A stretch of 64,000 nucleotides of DNA from Hedera helix (lineage: Eukaryota > Streptophyta > Magnoliopsida > Apiales > Araliaceae): assembly GCA_947179155.2 (NCBI GenBank), contig OX359278.1:25139297-25203296 (forward strand). Direction: 5' to 3'. The notes under the pieces were generated by a model. The model was not told the DNA's origin and ran no database searches. It was given only the letters and a program-made list of their open reading frames with translations. A program made the translations under genes and the position numbers. Of the stretch, positions 22,492 to 33,790 are shown in pieces; within the stretch, counting starts at the first letter, position 1; each line of letters begins with the position of its first letter.

Positions 22492-23583
22492 CTCTGATAA
22501 TTGATCTGCAATCCCTTGCCCCTTTACAGCCTTCTGGGTAACATAGAGGATGTCGAACTATTGTAAGACTAACTGCCACCTCGACAATCGACAATTTAAC
22601 ATTGGTCTCTTAAATATATATTTTAGGTGGTCAATTCGAGAGATCAAATAGGTGGTGTGTCCATGCAGGTAATGTTGTAATCTCATAGCAACCCACGCCA
22701 AGGCGCAACATGTTCTTTCGATTGGTGTGTAATTCTGCTCACAGCTGTTGAATCTCTTGCTGAGGTAATAAATGGCCTACTCCTTGCCTGATTCATTTTT
22801 CTGCCCCAGCATATAACCCATCGCCATGTCGTTCACAGATATATACATGAAAAGAGGGATCCTGTCCTTCGGAGGTACCAGTATTGGCGCCTTTGTTAAT
22901 TGCCTCTTAATGGTCTGAAAAGTCTTTTAGCATTGACTGTTCCATTCTCGGGAGGCATCTCTCCTTAACAGTTTGAAGATCGGTTCGCATGTGGTTGTCA
23001 GATGGGATATGAACCGACTGATGAAGTTTATCCTCCCCAAGAATCCCCTTATCTCTTTCTCTGTACGAGGTGCTGGCATATCCATAATGGCCTTAATCTT
23101 AGCCGGATCCAGTTCAATGCCCCGATTGCTCACCAAGAACCCGAGGAGCTTGCCCGACTGAACTCCGAAGGCACACTTTGCTGAATTGAGCTTCAAATTA
23201 TACTTCCTGAGCCGATCAAATAGCTTCTTGAGGTGAGTCACATGGTCAGATTCCACCCTTGATTTCATAATAATGTCATCCACGTAAACCTCTATCTCCT
23301 TATGCATCATGTCGTGGAATAGGGCTATCATTGCCCTCTGATAAGTGGCTTCTACATTTGTGAGGCCGAAAGCAAGTCGTCTATAACAAAACGTGCCCCA
23401 GGGGCTGATGAAGGCAGTCTTTTCTCGGTCCTCTTCCGCCACCATTATCTGGTGGTATTCCACGATACAATCGACAAATGAATACATTTCATACTGAGCT
23501 GTATTATCCACCAAGATGTGTATGAAAGGCACTGCGAAATTATCCTTGAGACTGGCCTTGTTCAGATCCCTATAGTCCTGCAT
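22492..23583 (-). pseudogene. pol: Tat pol, RT and first RNase H, with stops and an N-terminal loss
   Basis: From 23583 the frame opens with MQDYRDLNKASL and reads the RT palm: first catalytic Asp in FVDCIVEYHQI, YVDDIIMKS at residues 100-107, and a thumb region (FLGRINFISRFI). The front of RT, normally about 100 residues before DYRDLN with a PARYVEWL-like stretch, is missing, so a deletion lies at about 23584. The RNase H part to 22500 reads in the same frame, with stops at 22927 (TAA), 22777 (TAG) and 22558 (TAG). Each is one C-to-T change from a Gln codon. The RNase H active site reads less cleanly than in other Tat copies. Confidence 0.82.
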
Positions 23584-25410
23584 TTACCCTTTTCTGGATA
23601 CTACTGGCTGCATGGTCCAATTCTTGGGGATCACTTCGGTTTTAAAGCTAGTGATAGAGGGGGTCTTTGCATCTGGAACCTCCTCAATGATTGCGACGAC
23701 TTGGCCTCGGTTTTCATTCATACTTTCCTCGGGAACTTCTAACCCAGCCCAATTGATGAAAGGCATGATCTGCTTGCCTTCAGACATTTTCTCCTTTCCC
23801 TTCTCATTGGGCGCTGACTGCCTCGGCATATGGCACTTTATCTTAAACTGCTCCATGATTTCTTGCAAGAATTCCTCCCGCTGGGCCAATCCTTTAGCTG
23901 GGGGAGCCTCCACCTTATCTTCTGCTTCAGACGCAGGCTTGACTGTCTTCGGGGAGTATTCATTGTTGGTTCTTGGGATTGGGACTCCGGTTATCTGAGT
24001 AGGAATCTTCTTATATGAGTTCTTCGGCCTTATACCTCCGTAATATCCTAGCCCTGCCTTGCTCGACTGTACTGGTATCTGGATGGGCTCGGTGATCCCT
24101 TGACGGTTCTTGCCCGGTCCTTGCCCTGGCTGGAAGTTCATTGTTATCATTTCCCAGGCCACAAATGTGAGCTCTGGAGACATTTTAGGCTTTAAGTTCT
24201 GAGCTCCCAACTGCCGGTACTGGGGGGTACTAATTTCGAATGCCTGGTAGCTGATTGGTTCGACTGATTCATCTACATGGATCACAAGCATTCCTTTCAC
24301 AGAGGGAAGAGGGTAGTCAGGCTCTACGGTAATTGTTACCAAGTTCCCATCAACGACGAATTTTATTTGCTGATGCAGGGTGGATGGGATTGCCCCTGCC
24401 ATATGAATCCAGGGCCTCCCTAGCAGCATGTTGTAACTGGCAGTGATATCTAGCACCTGGAAGGAAATGTCAAAAGTATAGGGCCCGATTTCCACTGGTA
24501 ACTCTATTTCCCCTACCGTGTCCTTTTGGAATCCGTCAAAAGCCCGCACTACCACTTGGCTAGCCCGCAGGCGCTTGGGGTTGATTCTCATCTTTTCCAA
24601 GGTACTATACGGGCAAATATTCAGAGCTGATCCACCATCAATTAATACTCCGTTCATCACATACCCGGAGGAGATGATCGCAATGTGTAACGGCCTTCGG
24701 TGTCCTCTCCCCTCCTCGGGGATGTCATCGTCGGTGAACGAGATCACATTACTGTCCAACAGATGGCCCACCAAATGGCCGAATCTCTCTGTACTAATTG
24801 ATTTGGGGACATGAGCCTCTTCCAGGACTTTGCTGAATACACGATGATGATCATGGGACGCCAATACCAGGTCTAAGATTGATGTCAAGGGCGGTTGCGC
24901 CTCCAGTGCCTTAACCACCCTCGCCTCGCTGTGATTCATTTTCTCCCAGAACTCCAAGGCTTTCTCCTCCGAGATTCTCCCATTATCTTTCTTCATGCTT
25001 TCAAGGACTCGCCTTGGTAAATATAAAGGATTTCCCCTAGAGGCAACTGACACACAACTGGCCTCCCCCTCTGACTTTCCCCCATAATTCCACGGAACAA
25101 CCTTCAGATTGGTAATTGGCAATTGTGACCTGGCTGTTATAATAAGGGGTCTTGGAGCCGACAACCGGATAGGCTCCCTTTTGGTACCCTGGATTACCCT
25201 AGGCAACTTGAGTGGCTCACTTCGCGTGCCCTCTTGGGCATTAGTCATAGCAATCACTTCATCGATTTTTCGTAAGTACCTCAATTTCAAAGGACCTTCC
25301 ACCCCACTGGTTTCAACTATGTTTACTCCTCCCCCATTATGCTCGGGATGAGGGTTGGCCTTTACGTTTGGGGGCTCCGGCTGTTCTACCACGATTTTTC
25401 CTACTGTCAA
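23584..25410 (-). pseudogene. pol: Tat pol, protease and linker (608 codons)
   Basis: The retropepsin-type aspartic protease is at about residues 230-340, with signature LIDGGSALN at 256-264 and LLGRPWIH later. After it, PGQGPGKNRQGI and AGLGYYGGI look like the glycine-patch-like segment common in Tat elements. The frame ends TAA at 23584 at the deletion edge. Its upstream end near 25410 is a frameshift (A-run at GGAAAAATCG), so gag and protease are out of frame. Confidence 0.8.
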
Positions 25411-26776
25411 TTATGTTCTGTATTCTGTGCTTCAGTGACTAGCAATCCTGGGTGTCATGTCCCGGGGACCCCGAATGATAGGCGCATTTTTTGCTCGGGT
25501 CGTACCTCTTGCCTTTCGGGTCAGATGGTGGTGCTAGCTCCGTAATCTTCTTCTGATTTATTAACACAACCAGGATTTGTTCTAATGAATCCCCTAACGG
25601 GGTGAATTATCTCTCTTGGGGGTTTTCAAATTTCTTCCGCCCCTCAGACCTTTGATTGTTGAAAGTTGGTTGACGCGGGGGCTCACTCCTTTGCATGCGG
25701 ACAGGAGGGTTACTCACTACTTTCCTAGATAGCCCTTGCAAGACCAGGGACACATCCTCCTCTTTTCTCTTCTGTGGTCTCCGGGAAGTACAACCGTAGT
25801 TTCCGCTTTGGATCTGTTCAGCAACAGCCTCAAGAGCTATGAAGTCTCGGATTTTTCCCGACTTTAATCCCATTTCAGCCATCTCCCAGTGTTTAATAAT
25901 TTCTGCAAAAGGCTTCCCTATTCCAGCTATCACCCTCTCATAATAAGGGGCCTCTTGGATATCAATAAAGGTCATTACCATCTCCGTTTCACTCATGGGT
26001 GGGTTTACTTGGGCAGCCATCCTTCTCCATCATTGAGCATAATCTTTGAAGGATTCATTGGGTTGCTTCTTAATCTTTGTCATTTGGTACCGATCAGGGG
26101 CCATTTGCAATTGGAAGCTGTATTGTGTCAGAAAGGTGTGGGCCAACTCCTCCCAATTGTGAATTTTGGTATTGTCCAGCCTTGCGTACCAGGTCCTAGC
26201 TTCCCCTGTCAGACTTTTCTGAAACAACTGCATCCTTAATGACTCGTCCTCAGCATATGCCCTGAGTTCTCTGATGTAGACCTTTAGGTGGGTGTAGGGG
26301 TCCCCCGTCCCATTGTACTTTTTAAATTCTGGGATTTTGAACTTCTCGGGGTATCTGGCTCCCGAAAAAATACACAAATCAGAATAATTGACACTGCCGT
26401 ATGTTCCGATCCCTTTCATGGCTTTGATGGCCTCTTCCATCTGTTTCATCTTCTTGCTGAAATTACTTGCACCTTCATCCTCTGGAATAACAATGATTTA
26501 TTTTGGCTACTCAATTTTAGGAGTTTCTGGGGTCATCCCGTTTCCCTGAGATGATGGCCCTGGTGGGTCTTCGGGTTGTGGTCCTGGTTTCAACTTGAAA
26601 TGTTCTTTTAGCATCAGGGTCAACTCAATCATCTGATTCTTTACCGCATTGAACTCTTCCCGAGATATAGGAATCAGGTTAGGATTAGGATTTTCGGCCA
26701 TCTCGACTGTTGAATCTCGGGCTTTTTTAGATCGAAGACGGGTTTGAGGAGCAATCCTACAAATAAAATAACTCAA
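25411..26776 (-). pseudogene. gag: Tat gag with zinc knuckle
   Basis: Frame begins near 26776; the likely gag start is MAENPNPNLIPISREEF (26701). The capsid domain includes YPEKFKIPEFKKYNGTGDP, LTGEARTWYARL and NESFKDYAQ, then a linker rich in Arg/Pro and a single knuckle CAYHSGSPGHDTQDC, where the usual Cys2His pattern has a Tyr-His pair, as in other Tat gags. Stops at 26507 (TAG), 26498 (TAA), 26030 (TGA), 25607 (TAA) and 25439 (TAG) break it, and the final part is shifted relative to protease. Confidence 0.82.
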
Positions 26777-27470
26777 GTTTAGTTTTGGGGAATGATATTA
26801 GTGGATGCATGCTAAAGTGAATATCTCTGTAAATTTTTTGGAGTTTTTTAATCTTTTCCTGCAAAACAGGGTCAATATTCCTTCATTTTGACCAAGGTAT
26901 GTCAATGTGAAATCATGATGCTCTCCAAACTGTCCCTGTAAAACAGAGGTTAGTACTTTTATTTTGACAAAGCGGGAGGTACAAAATGATTGACTAAAGT
27001 ATGATATCACGCGCGTAAAGCGTAAAAGGGTATGAAGAGGCTTCCCACGCGTTGGGTTTATCTGAGGCTGACCTACCCTAAGTTACTTTCGCGGACTTTT
27101 CGGCATGAAGGTTCCTAGATCTTCGCAATATACTAGACGGGAATAAATCCGGTCTTTCAATTGGATTGGATCTGAGTGGATGCTTTTCCTGAGCCTCGCA
27201 GGGGAGCGCCCCTTTGAGTCCAGTAATCCACATCCGACGGGTTCGCCTCAAGAGGAGGAACTGCTCAAACATACATTCATCGTACCTCACCGCATGCATA
27301 TGATTACAATAAAATAAAGCATTGAAAAGAAAGCGCAATCACAACACTCGCATATTTATTCATACACGCACAAAAGGTAGATTAACGCAAGTAACGTAAA
27401 CACACATTTTTTAGATTTTTTAAAGGATAGGAAAACATCAAGATTTTAAACGCGGCTTAAGCCCTCTAAT
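26777..27470 (-). other. Tat 5' leader
   Basis: About 690 bp between gag and PBS. It includes two related segments (CCTGCAAAACAGGGTC at 26861 and CCTGTAAAACAGAGG at 26934, each followed by ATTTTGAC). No gene is seen. Confidence 0.6.
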
Positions 27471-27490
27471 GTTCCCCAGCGGAGTCACCA
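27471..27490 (-). other. Tat primer binding site
   Basis: On the minus strand TGGTGACTCCGCTGGGGAAC begins two bases after the LTR end. It is the typical Tat/Ogre site (usually TGGCGACTCCGCTGGGGA), for which an Arg tRNA is the usual primer. Confidence 0.82.
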
Positions 27491-27492
27491 GC

Positions 27493-29542
27493 TGTGGACG
27501 CCGGGAAAAGTCGTTTCGTTTTTTAATAATTATCCCCTTTCAATTTTAGCCTTTGGATTAAGATGTGATTTTTTGAAAAGGGTCGGCTTGAATGTTGTCG
27601 ACGCCGGGATTTTTGTCGTTTCGTTTTTTAATAATTAAAGAGCCCTTTCCAATTTTAGCCTTTGGATTTAAGATGTGTTTTATTGAAAATGGTCGGCTTA
27701 ATGTCGACGGGTTTTGAAAGATCGATTTTTTTATGAGCCAATTGACCAGAGCCGCTAGTTGGTATATTTGAAATGGATGTACCAACTCATCCGAATTTTG
27801 TTTTCCTAATCGCTGGCTCATATGTGACTCCGAGTTAAATGGTCCGCAAACCGAGATTCATAGAGTTTGGGGGCTTGCTTAAGCGAGGGGAAGGTGTTAG
27901 ACACCCCCCGACTTCCGTGAAACACGGTTACCGCAATCTCGATGTTTTTCTATCCTTTTAAATCTTAAAATGTGTGTGGGCGCGCGCGTGTGTGTGTGTG
28001 TGCCTAAATGGATGTTTATGGTGTCCTTTTGCATAAACGTTGCTTTGATTTTATATGGCAAATGTGTTTTGTCGGGAAAGCGTTTAGACGTCTTTTGACC
28101 CAAATGACAAGGCTCCGTTTTTTATAATAAAGATTGATTTTAATTTCGAAAACGATGAGGTTTTTTATTAGATGTCATTTTAGAAAACAATAGTTTTTAA
28201 ACTTTTGTCAAATAGGAATCGAGACTATACATTGTCTTCTAACAGTAAATATAAATAAAATGAAGGCAACTTCTAGAACTCTTTAACCCTATGCACAAAG
28301 TTTAATGAAAACGTTTATTTATTTTTTCCGAAAACATCTTTTATGACGTTTCAAAACCAAATATAGCCTTTTGGTCAAACAAGGATTAAAGTTTCGCCAA
28401 AACTCTTTACTTTTTAAACCTCGTGTATCTAATATCCTAATTTGATTCTTTTTAGGAAATCTTTAGCGTTTGCCTTATTTTGGAAAACCGTTTTTTGCGT
28501 CGTAAATCAAAATAAGCATTCAAAATGTGTCGGGGCTATTCATGGGCATGTGAGCCATCCAGACAACCCCAAACACCCACAATCACATATCTTTATTATT
28601 GCGGGGCCTTAACCCGACCTCGATTTGGTATCGCTTTAAGGCCCTATATTACATATATACAACCGTGAATCCTATCTAATGGTTACATACGCCAACAAAT
28701 GTCCATCGTCGGGATTTGACCACGAGGATCTCCTCCATAGGCTCACATTTACCCAAATCGTTGCACAACCAACACTAAGACAAATCTAACAATACTAAAC
28801 TCATTATGGTGCTACATGGATCAAAATCCTAATGCCAACATTACAAACTATCCATGAACACGACGAACTACATCTCACCGTACGGATGTCATCGGGGCAT
28901 TAGGAGGAAATTATGTTCCAAAGGAACCCTCGCTAATGATCCCTAATCCACGGATCATCATTAATATAACAACATACTATGCTAAACACACCCAAAACAC
29001 AAGATTATCACATTAATACAAGCAAGAAAATATCAAAAGAAAACCCTTTTCACCTTACAATAGACCAAAAAAAGCTTTGTATTCCAAGATTTGAGCACCA
29101 ACCACAAGAAAGCCTAACTATTTGAGCAAAAACTAACAATTTCTCACTCAAAATTTCTCCACCCGAGCCTTTTCTCTCCTTCTCGCGTTCTTCTCTCTCT
29201 AAAACTCCCTAATTTCTTCTCTTCTCCTTCTTCTCGGGCGGAAATGGCCGCTGTATAGAGTTCAGTAGGCAGCCGCAGTGGTCATTGGTCGCAGAGACCC
29301 CCGAACATCGTAAGCGTAGTGGCCATTGGTCGCTTTTTGTAATCAACCCGGGTTTTTCTGGATCAACTGTTTGCCTTGCCTCAAGTGACCGGATGCTCGT
29401 TGTCCGTTGTGGCGGCTTTTGACCGTAAATCGTTGGGGTGGCTTTGTGTTGGGGTCCATCCTCCTTTTCGCATGTCGGGTCAAATGACGATTTTGCCCTC
29501 CTGTCAGGGTTAGTACACAGGCGCAAAATTTGGGTGTCTACA
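27493..29542 (-). repeat. Tat 5' LTR with internal ~100-bp tandem duplication; shared with neighbouring copy
   Basis: On the minus strand it starts TGTAGACACCC at 29542. The left end carries the terminal segment twice: 27493-27594 and 27595-27700 both begin TGT(G/C)GACGCCGGG and both contain TTTTAGCCTTTGGATT and GGTCGGCTT. It holds a (TG)n run at 27971-28002. A PBS lies on its left and a polypurine tract on its right, so it acts as the 5' LTR of the left element and the 3' LTR of the fragment to the right, as after recombination between elements. Confidence 0.85.
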
Positions 29543-29727
29543 GCTGCCCCTCTTTATCATGTTTATGGAATGAAATATGAAATGAACATGATAAAGAAGT
29601 AAGCACCTGATGCATGAGAATGCCAATACATATTTAACGATGCCGCACATACGTTAAGATGATGCGATGTCACATTCAATATGTTCATGTAGAGGTTATT
29701 TTCAAAGTTTCGAATGAACACTGCCCG

Positions 29728-30150
29728 GGTCTCGTATCTGGCGGGTCATTTTGAAAGGTCAGGTATCGTTTCTGACTGGTCGTTTCTTGACTTAGTCAGG
29801 TATCGTTTCTGACGGGTCGCTTTTGAATTGGTCAGGTATCGTTTCTGACTGGTCGTTTTTGAATTGGTCAGGTATCGTTGCTGACTGGTCGTTTTCGAAT
29901 TGGTCAGGTATCGTTCCTGACTGGTCGTTTTTGAATTGGTCAGGTATCGTTGCTGACTGGTCGTTTTTGAATCGGTCAGGTATCGTTGCTGACTGGTCAT
30001 TTTGAATCGGTCAAGTATCGTTTCTGACTGGTCGTTTTTTGAATTGGTCAGATATCGTTTATGACTGGTCGTTTTTGAATTGGTCAGGTATCGTTTCTGA
30101 CTGGTCGTTTTTGAATTGGTCAGGTATCGTTTCTGATTGGTCGGCTCTAA
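29728..30150 (-). repeat. 36-bp tandem array, about 12 copies, open as a repeat peptide
   Basis: The unit GGTCAGGTATCGTTTCTGAC plus TGGTCGTTTTTGAATT is 36 bp, a multiple of three. On the minus strand the frame stays open from 30375 to 29746 (209 codons) and repeats a 12-residue unit like SKTTSQKRYLTN. It lies next to the LTR and is probably not a real gene. Confidence 0.85.
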
Positions 30151-30219
30151 AATCTTGTATCTTAACGTGGGACAAGTTATATGTTGACTCGGGGTACCAA
30201 AAGGGGAAGCAAAATGGCA

Positions 30220-30257
30220 CCGATCCCAGCCGCAGGTGCACCTGCGGCTGGGATCGG
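30220..30257. repeat. Perfect 38-bp GC-rich palindrome
   Basis: The left half is CCGATCCCAGCCGCAGGTG and the right half is its exact reverse complement, with no spacer. Related shorter palindromes are at 4215-4258, 32605-32650, 32729-32752, 45773-45815 and 52434-52476. Confidence 0.95.
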
Positions 30258-30867
30258 ATCCTATTTCAGATCGCGACCCCCACGATTTGTTCACTTTTTT
30301 GCCTTCTCTTTCTCTCGTTTTCGGTTTTCCTCGTCCCCCACCCGGCTTTTTCGTCTTTTGGACATCTTTTGGCAAAATCTGCTCCGATTAAATCAGTCTA
30401 CGCACTTTGGGTAACGTTTTAACTCCCTTTTTTTTTTTTTTTTGCTTTCGTTCGGCTATGTATTTACTTGTTTAAATATTTTAATTTTAGCAATGCATGC
30501 CTACATGAGATATTTGTGTTGGACGTAGCTTAGATAAACAATGGGTCTTGCAGTCAGGCTTCATTTACTTTGAAAAACCATGGTCTTGGTCATTTTATGC
30601 TTATGATGTGTCATTTTCACTTGCATTTGGTATTTGTTGGTTGCCTGACTTGATTAAACATGCCTGACCGTGCATGGGATGTCCATTTTACAAACGAAAC
30701 TCTGCCGAAATTTTGGGAAGTCTAGTGCACCCCTAGGGACTCATTTATGCATTTTCAATTTTCAAACATGTCATGCTGCCCTATGATTTTTTAGCAATAT
30801 GCAAATAAGATTTTTTGAAAGATAACGAGCTAAGGATGTACCTCCTTTTCGTGATGCCGTTTCAGTC

Positions 30868-30911
30868 ATGGATCCTGATGCTCCCAGTGGCTCCACAGTG
30901 CCCCGGGTTGC
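30868..30911 (+). pseudogene. Antisense gene 1 fragment in second Tat copy
   Basis: ATG at 30868 begins MDPDAPSGSTVPRVA, the counterpart of MNTDAPIGSTVPRVA at 4865. It is cut at 30911 by the jump into LTR sequence. Confidence 0.7.
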
Positions 30912-31041
30912 GGGCTTTTGACCGTAAATCGTTGGGGTGGCTTTGTGTTGGGGTCCATCATCCTTTTCGCATGTCGGGTCAAATGACGATTTTGCCCTCC
31001 TGTCAGGGTTAGTACACAGGCGCAAAATTTGGGTGTCTACA

Positions 31042-33120
31042 AATGTCGACGGGGTTTGAAAGGTCGATTTTATGATGAGCCAATTGACCAGAGCCGCCAG
31101 TTGGTATATTTAAAATGGATGTACCAACTCATCCGAATTTTGTTTTCGTAATCGCTGGCTCATGTGTGATTCCGAATTAATTGGTCTGCGAACCGAGATT
31201 CATAGAGTTCGGGGGCTTGCTTAAGCGAGGGGAAGGTGTTAGGCACCCCCCGACTTCCGTGAAAACATGGTTACCGCACTCTTGATGTTTTTCTATCCTT
31301 TTAAAATCCTAAAACGTGTGTGTGTGTGTGTGTGTGTGCCTAAATGTTTGTTATGATGAGAAAACCCGCGTTGATTTTTCTGTAGAAGGCGTGCTTTATT
31401 TAGTGAGTGTTTTGAAACGTCTTTTGATCCAAATGACAAGGCCTTGTTTTATAATAAATATTGATTTTAAGTTTGAAAATGATGGGGTTTTTATTAGGTG
31501 TCGTTTTCAGAAAATAAGAGTTTTTAAACTTTTGTCAAATAGGAATCGAGACTATACATTGCCTTATAACAGTAAAGTCAAATAAAAAATGAAGGCAACT
31601 TCTAGGAGCTCTTTAACCCTATGCACCAAAGTTTAACGAAAACATTTGTCTATTTTTTTATGAAATCATTTTTTATGATGCTTCAAAACCGCTTGTAGCC
31701 TTTTCACCAAACAGGGACCGACGTTTACTAAAAATATCAATTTTTAACCTCGTGATTCTAATATCCTAATTTGATTACTTTTAAAAATCTTGGTCGTTTG
31801 CCTTACTTTGGAAAACCGTTTTTTTTCATGTCGCAAATCAAAACAAGCATTCAAAACTGTGTTGGGACTATCCATGGGCATGTGAGCCGTCTAAACATCC
31901 CTAAACACCCACAATCACATATTTTACTATTACGGAGCCTTAAACCCGATCATGGTTCGATATTTCTTTAAGGCCCAATATTTACATATGTACAAAATGG
32001 ACTCTTGCAATAATTACATACACCAAAATTTGTCCATCTTCGGAGTTTGATCACGAGGATCTCATTTCTAGGCTCACAATCACCCCAATCACTGCACGAC
32101 CGTACCAAAGCAAGCTTAACAATACTAGACCTGTTACTATACTACACGAATCAAAATCACAAGCCCAATACTATGAACTATCTATTAACACAATGAACTA
32201 CATATCACCGTACGGATGTCCTCGGGACATTAGAAGGAAATTACGTTCCGACGGAACCCTCACTAATAATCTCTAATCCACGGATCCTCAATAATATACC
32301 ACAATATTATATCCAAAACAACTTAACAACAAAAGATTATGACAATAACATAAGCTAAAACTTACAGAAAAACACCATTTTTTTCACCTTGCAATACGCC
32401 AACAAACGTTTTATATTTCACTACTCGAGCAAAAACATAAGAACACTTAATTATTGGAACAACAACAATCAATTTCTCACTCACTCTCACTCCACCCGAG
32501 CCCTTCTCTCTCTAGTCTCGCGACTTTCTCTCTCTATTTCTCAAAAAAAAAACTTGCTTCTTGCTTCTGCAGATCAAAAATGGCGTTGTATAGGTGACTG
32601 AAGTCAGCCACAGGTGCACGTGCGGCTGGTCGTAGATGCATCTGCGGCTGCCTGTTGTGGCCGCCCGCGCCGAATCCTCTGCTGCCGGGTTGTCTCCTCG
32701 AGCCACGAAAGTGTCCCGCATGTTGGTGGCCGCAGGTGCACCTGCGGCTGCCCAGCTTGCTTTTCTCAATTTCCGTGTCACGCAGTCTTAAATCATCAAA
32801 TTTTGCTGCATTATTTTGGAAGGCTGTTACCTGATGTATAAATTGCTCTTTGTGTCTGGCTTCCAAGGAGCGAGACCCCCTGACTACCGGAAGCGTAGTG
32901 GTCATTCGTCGTCTTTGGCGGCTAGATCAAGCTTCGTCTGGATCGACTGTGTGTCCGACTCAATGGACCCGATGCTCGTTTGTTCGTTTGGCAGCTTTGA
33001 CCGCAAACCGTCGTAGCGGCTTCATATTGGGGTCCACCTTCCTTTTCCTATGTTGGGTCAAATGACGATTTTGCCCTCCTGCCAGGGTTAGTACACAAGT
33101 GCAAAATTTGGGTGTCTACA
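31042..33120 (-). repeat. Tat LTR lacking its first ~110 bp on the left
   Basis: Colinear with 27706-29542 and the solo LTRs, ending GGTGTCTACA at 33120. It begins with AATGTCGACGGGG, which in a full LTR lies about 110 bp from the left end. A (TG)n run is at 31316-31338 and GC palindromes at 32605-32650 and 32729-32752. Confidence 0.82.
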
Positions 33121-33575
33121 TATGATAAAAAAAAATAAGACTTGACAGTAATTTCATGTCTTATATTCAATCGGGACATTGTGTGGTAGAATAATTGAAT
33201 TGTACGGTAACTATTTACTGAATAGATTCTTTGTGATTAAATATTGATTTCATATTATCCGAAAATTCATATTTATATGCTAAGACGCTTCACTCTTATT
33301 ATAGAATAAATATATTTATTTATTTTAAATTAAAATATTTTAATTCACAATAAATAATATTACAATGATTCTAATTTATTTATTCACAACGGGTATAATA
33401 TTGAACCTAAAATGTCACACCATAAAGAGAAATATTTATTGTAGAAGTAGATGGCTTAATAGTAATAATAAATTAAGTATATTTAATTTATACTATAATG
33501 CTAAAATAAATTAAATAACTTAATATTTATAATTAAGTATTTTAAAATACTAATTATAAATTAATAAGAGAAGTC

Positions 33576-33646
<71 letters not shown>

Positions 33647-33790
33647 AATAACTAAGTTTCTAAATGGTTTAGGAATTGTATTTGTTATAATAATTAATTT
33701 AGTTCCTAATTAGATTGTAAATTAAATTAAAATCATATTCCTAAAGAGTTTAGAAGAGTTGAGTAAGTCTATAAATAATAAAATTCTTAT
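33121..33790. other. AT-rich segment with an (ATT)n run and a candidate TATA box
   Basis: No gene seen. (ATT)n occupies about 33576-33645. TCTATAAATAATA at 33768-33780 is a candidate + strand TATA box; with the preceding AAGAGTTGAGTAAG it could be the U3 end of an older LTR cut by the next insertion. This is weak. Confidence 0.35.

Larger units (their letters stand above)
3364..29542 (-). mobile_element. Tat/Ogre-type Ty3/gypsy element with two antisense genes, interrupted by Athila
   Basis: In minus-strand order: 5' LTR (29542-27493), PBS (27490-27471), leader, gag, protease, RT, RNase H, a second archaeal-type RNase H, integrase (ending at 20653), a convergent + strand gene pair, a 36-38-bp tandem-repeat region, polypurine tract (about 3411-3396) and a 3' LTR remnant (3395-3364). 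A second RNase H placed before integrase and a PBS of the type TGGNGACTCCGCTGGGGA are marks of the Tat lineage. Without the 11.5-kb Athila insertion, the remaining sequence is about 14.7 kb. Coding regions are pseudogenes. The 3' LTR is cut by the Tekay/Del-like element at its left. Confidence 0.85.
29543..31041 (-). mobile_element. Second Tat copy, reduced to its 3' region and an LTR piece
   Basis: 29543-30911 is colinear with 3396-4911: polypurine tract, 36-bp array (29728-30150), palindrome and the beginning of the antisense gene (ATG 30868, with SGSTVPRVA readable). At 30911/30912 it jumps into the last 130 bp of a Tat LTR (30912-31041), which is nearly identical to 29413-29542. The gag-pol, PBS and most of the 5' LTR are gone. 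Confidence 0.8.

Noticed and set aside
33576..33645. (ATT)n run as a possible CRISPR-like or regulatory array
   Set aside because: Plain microsatellite, with no spacers or repeat structure.
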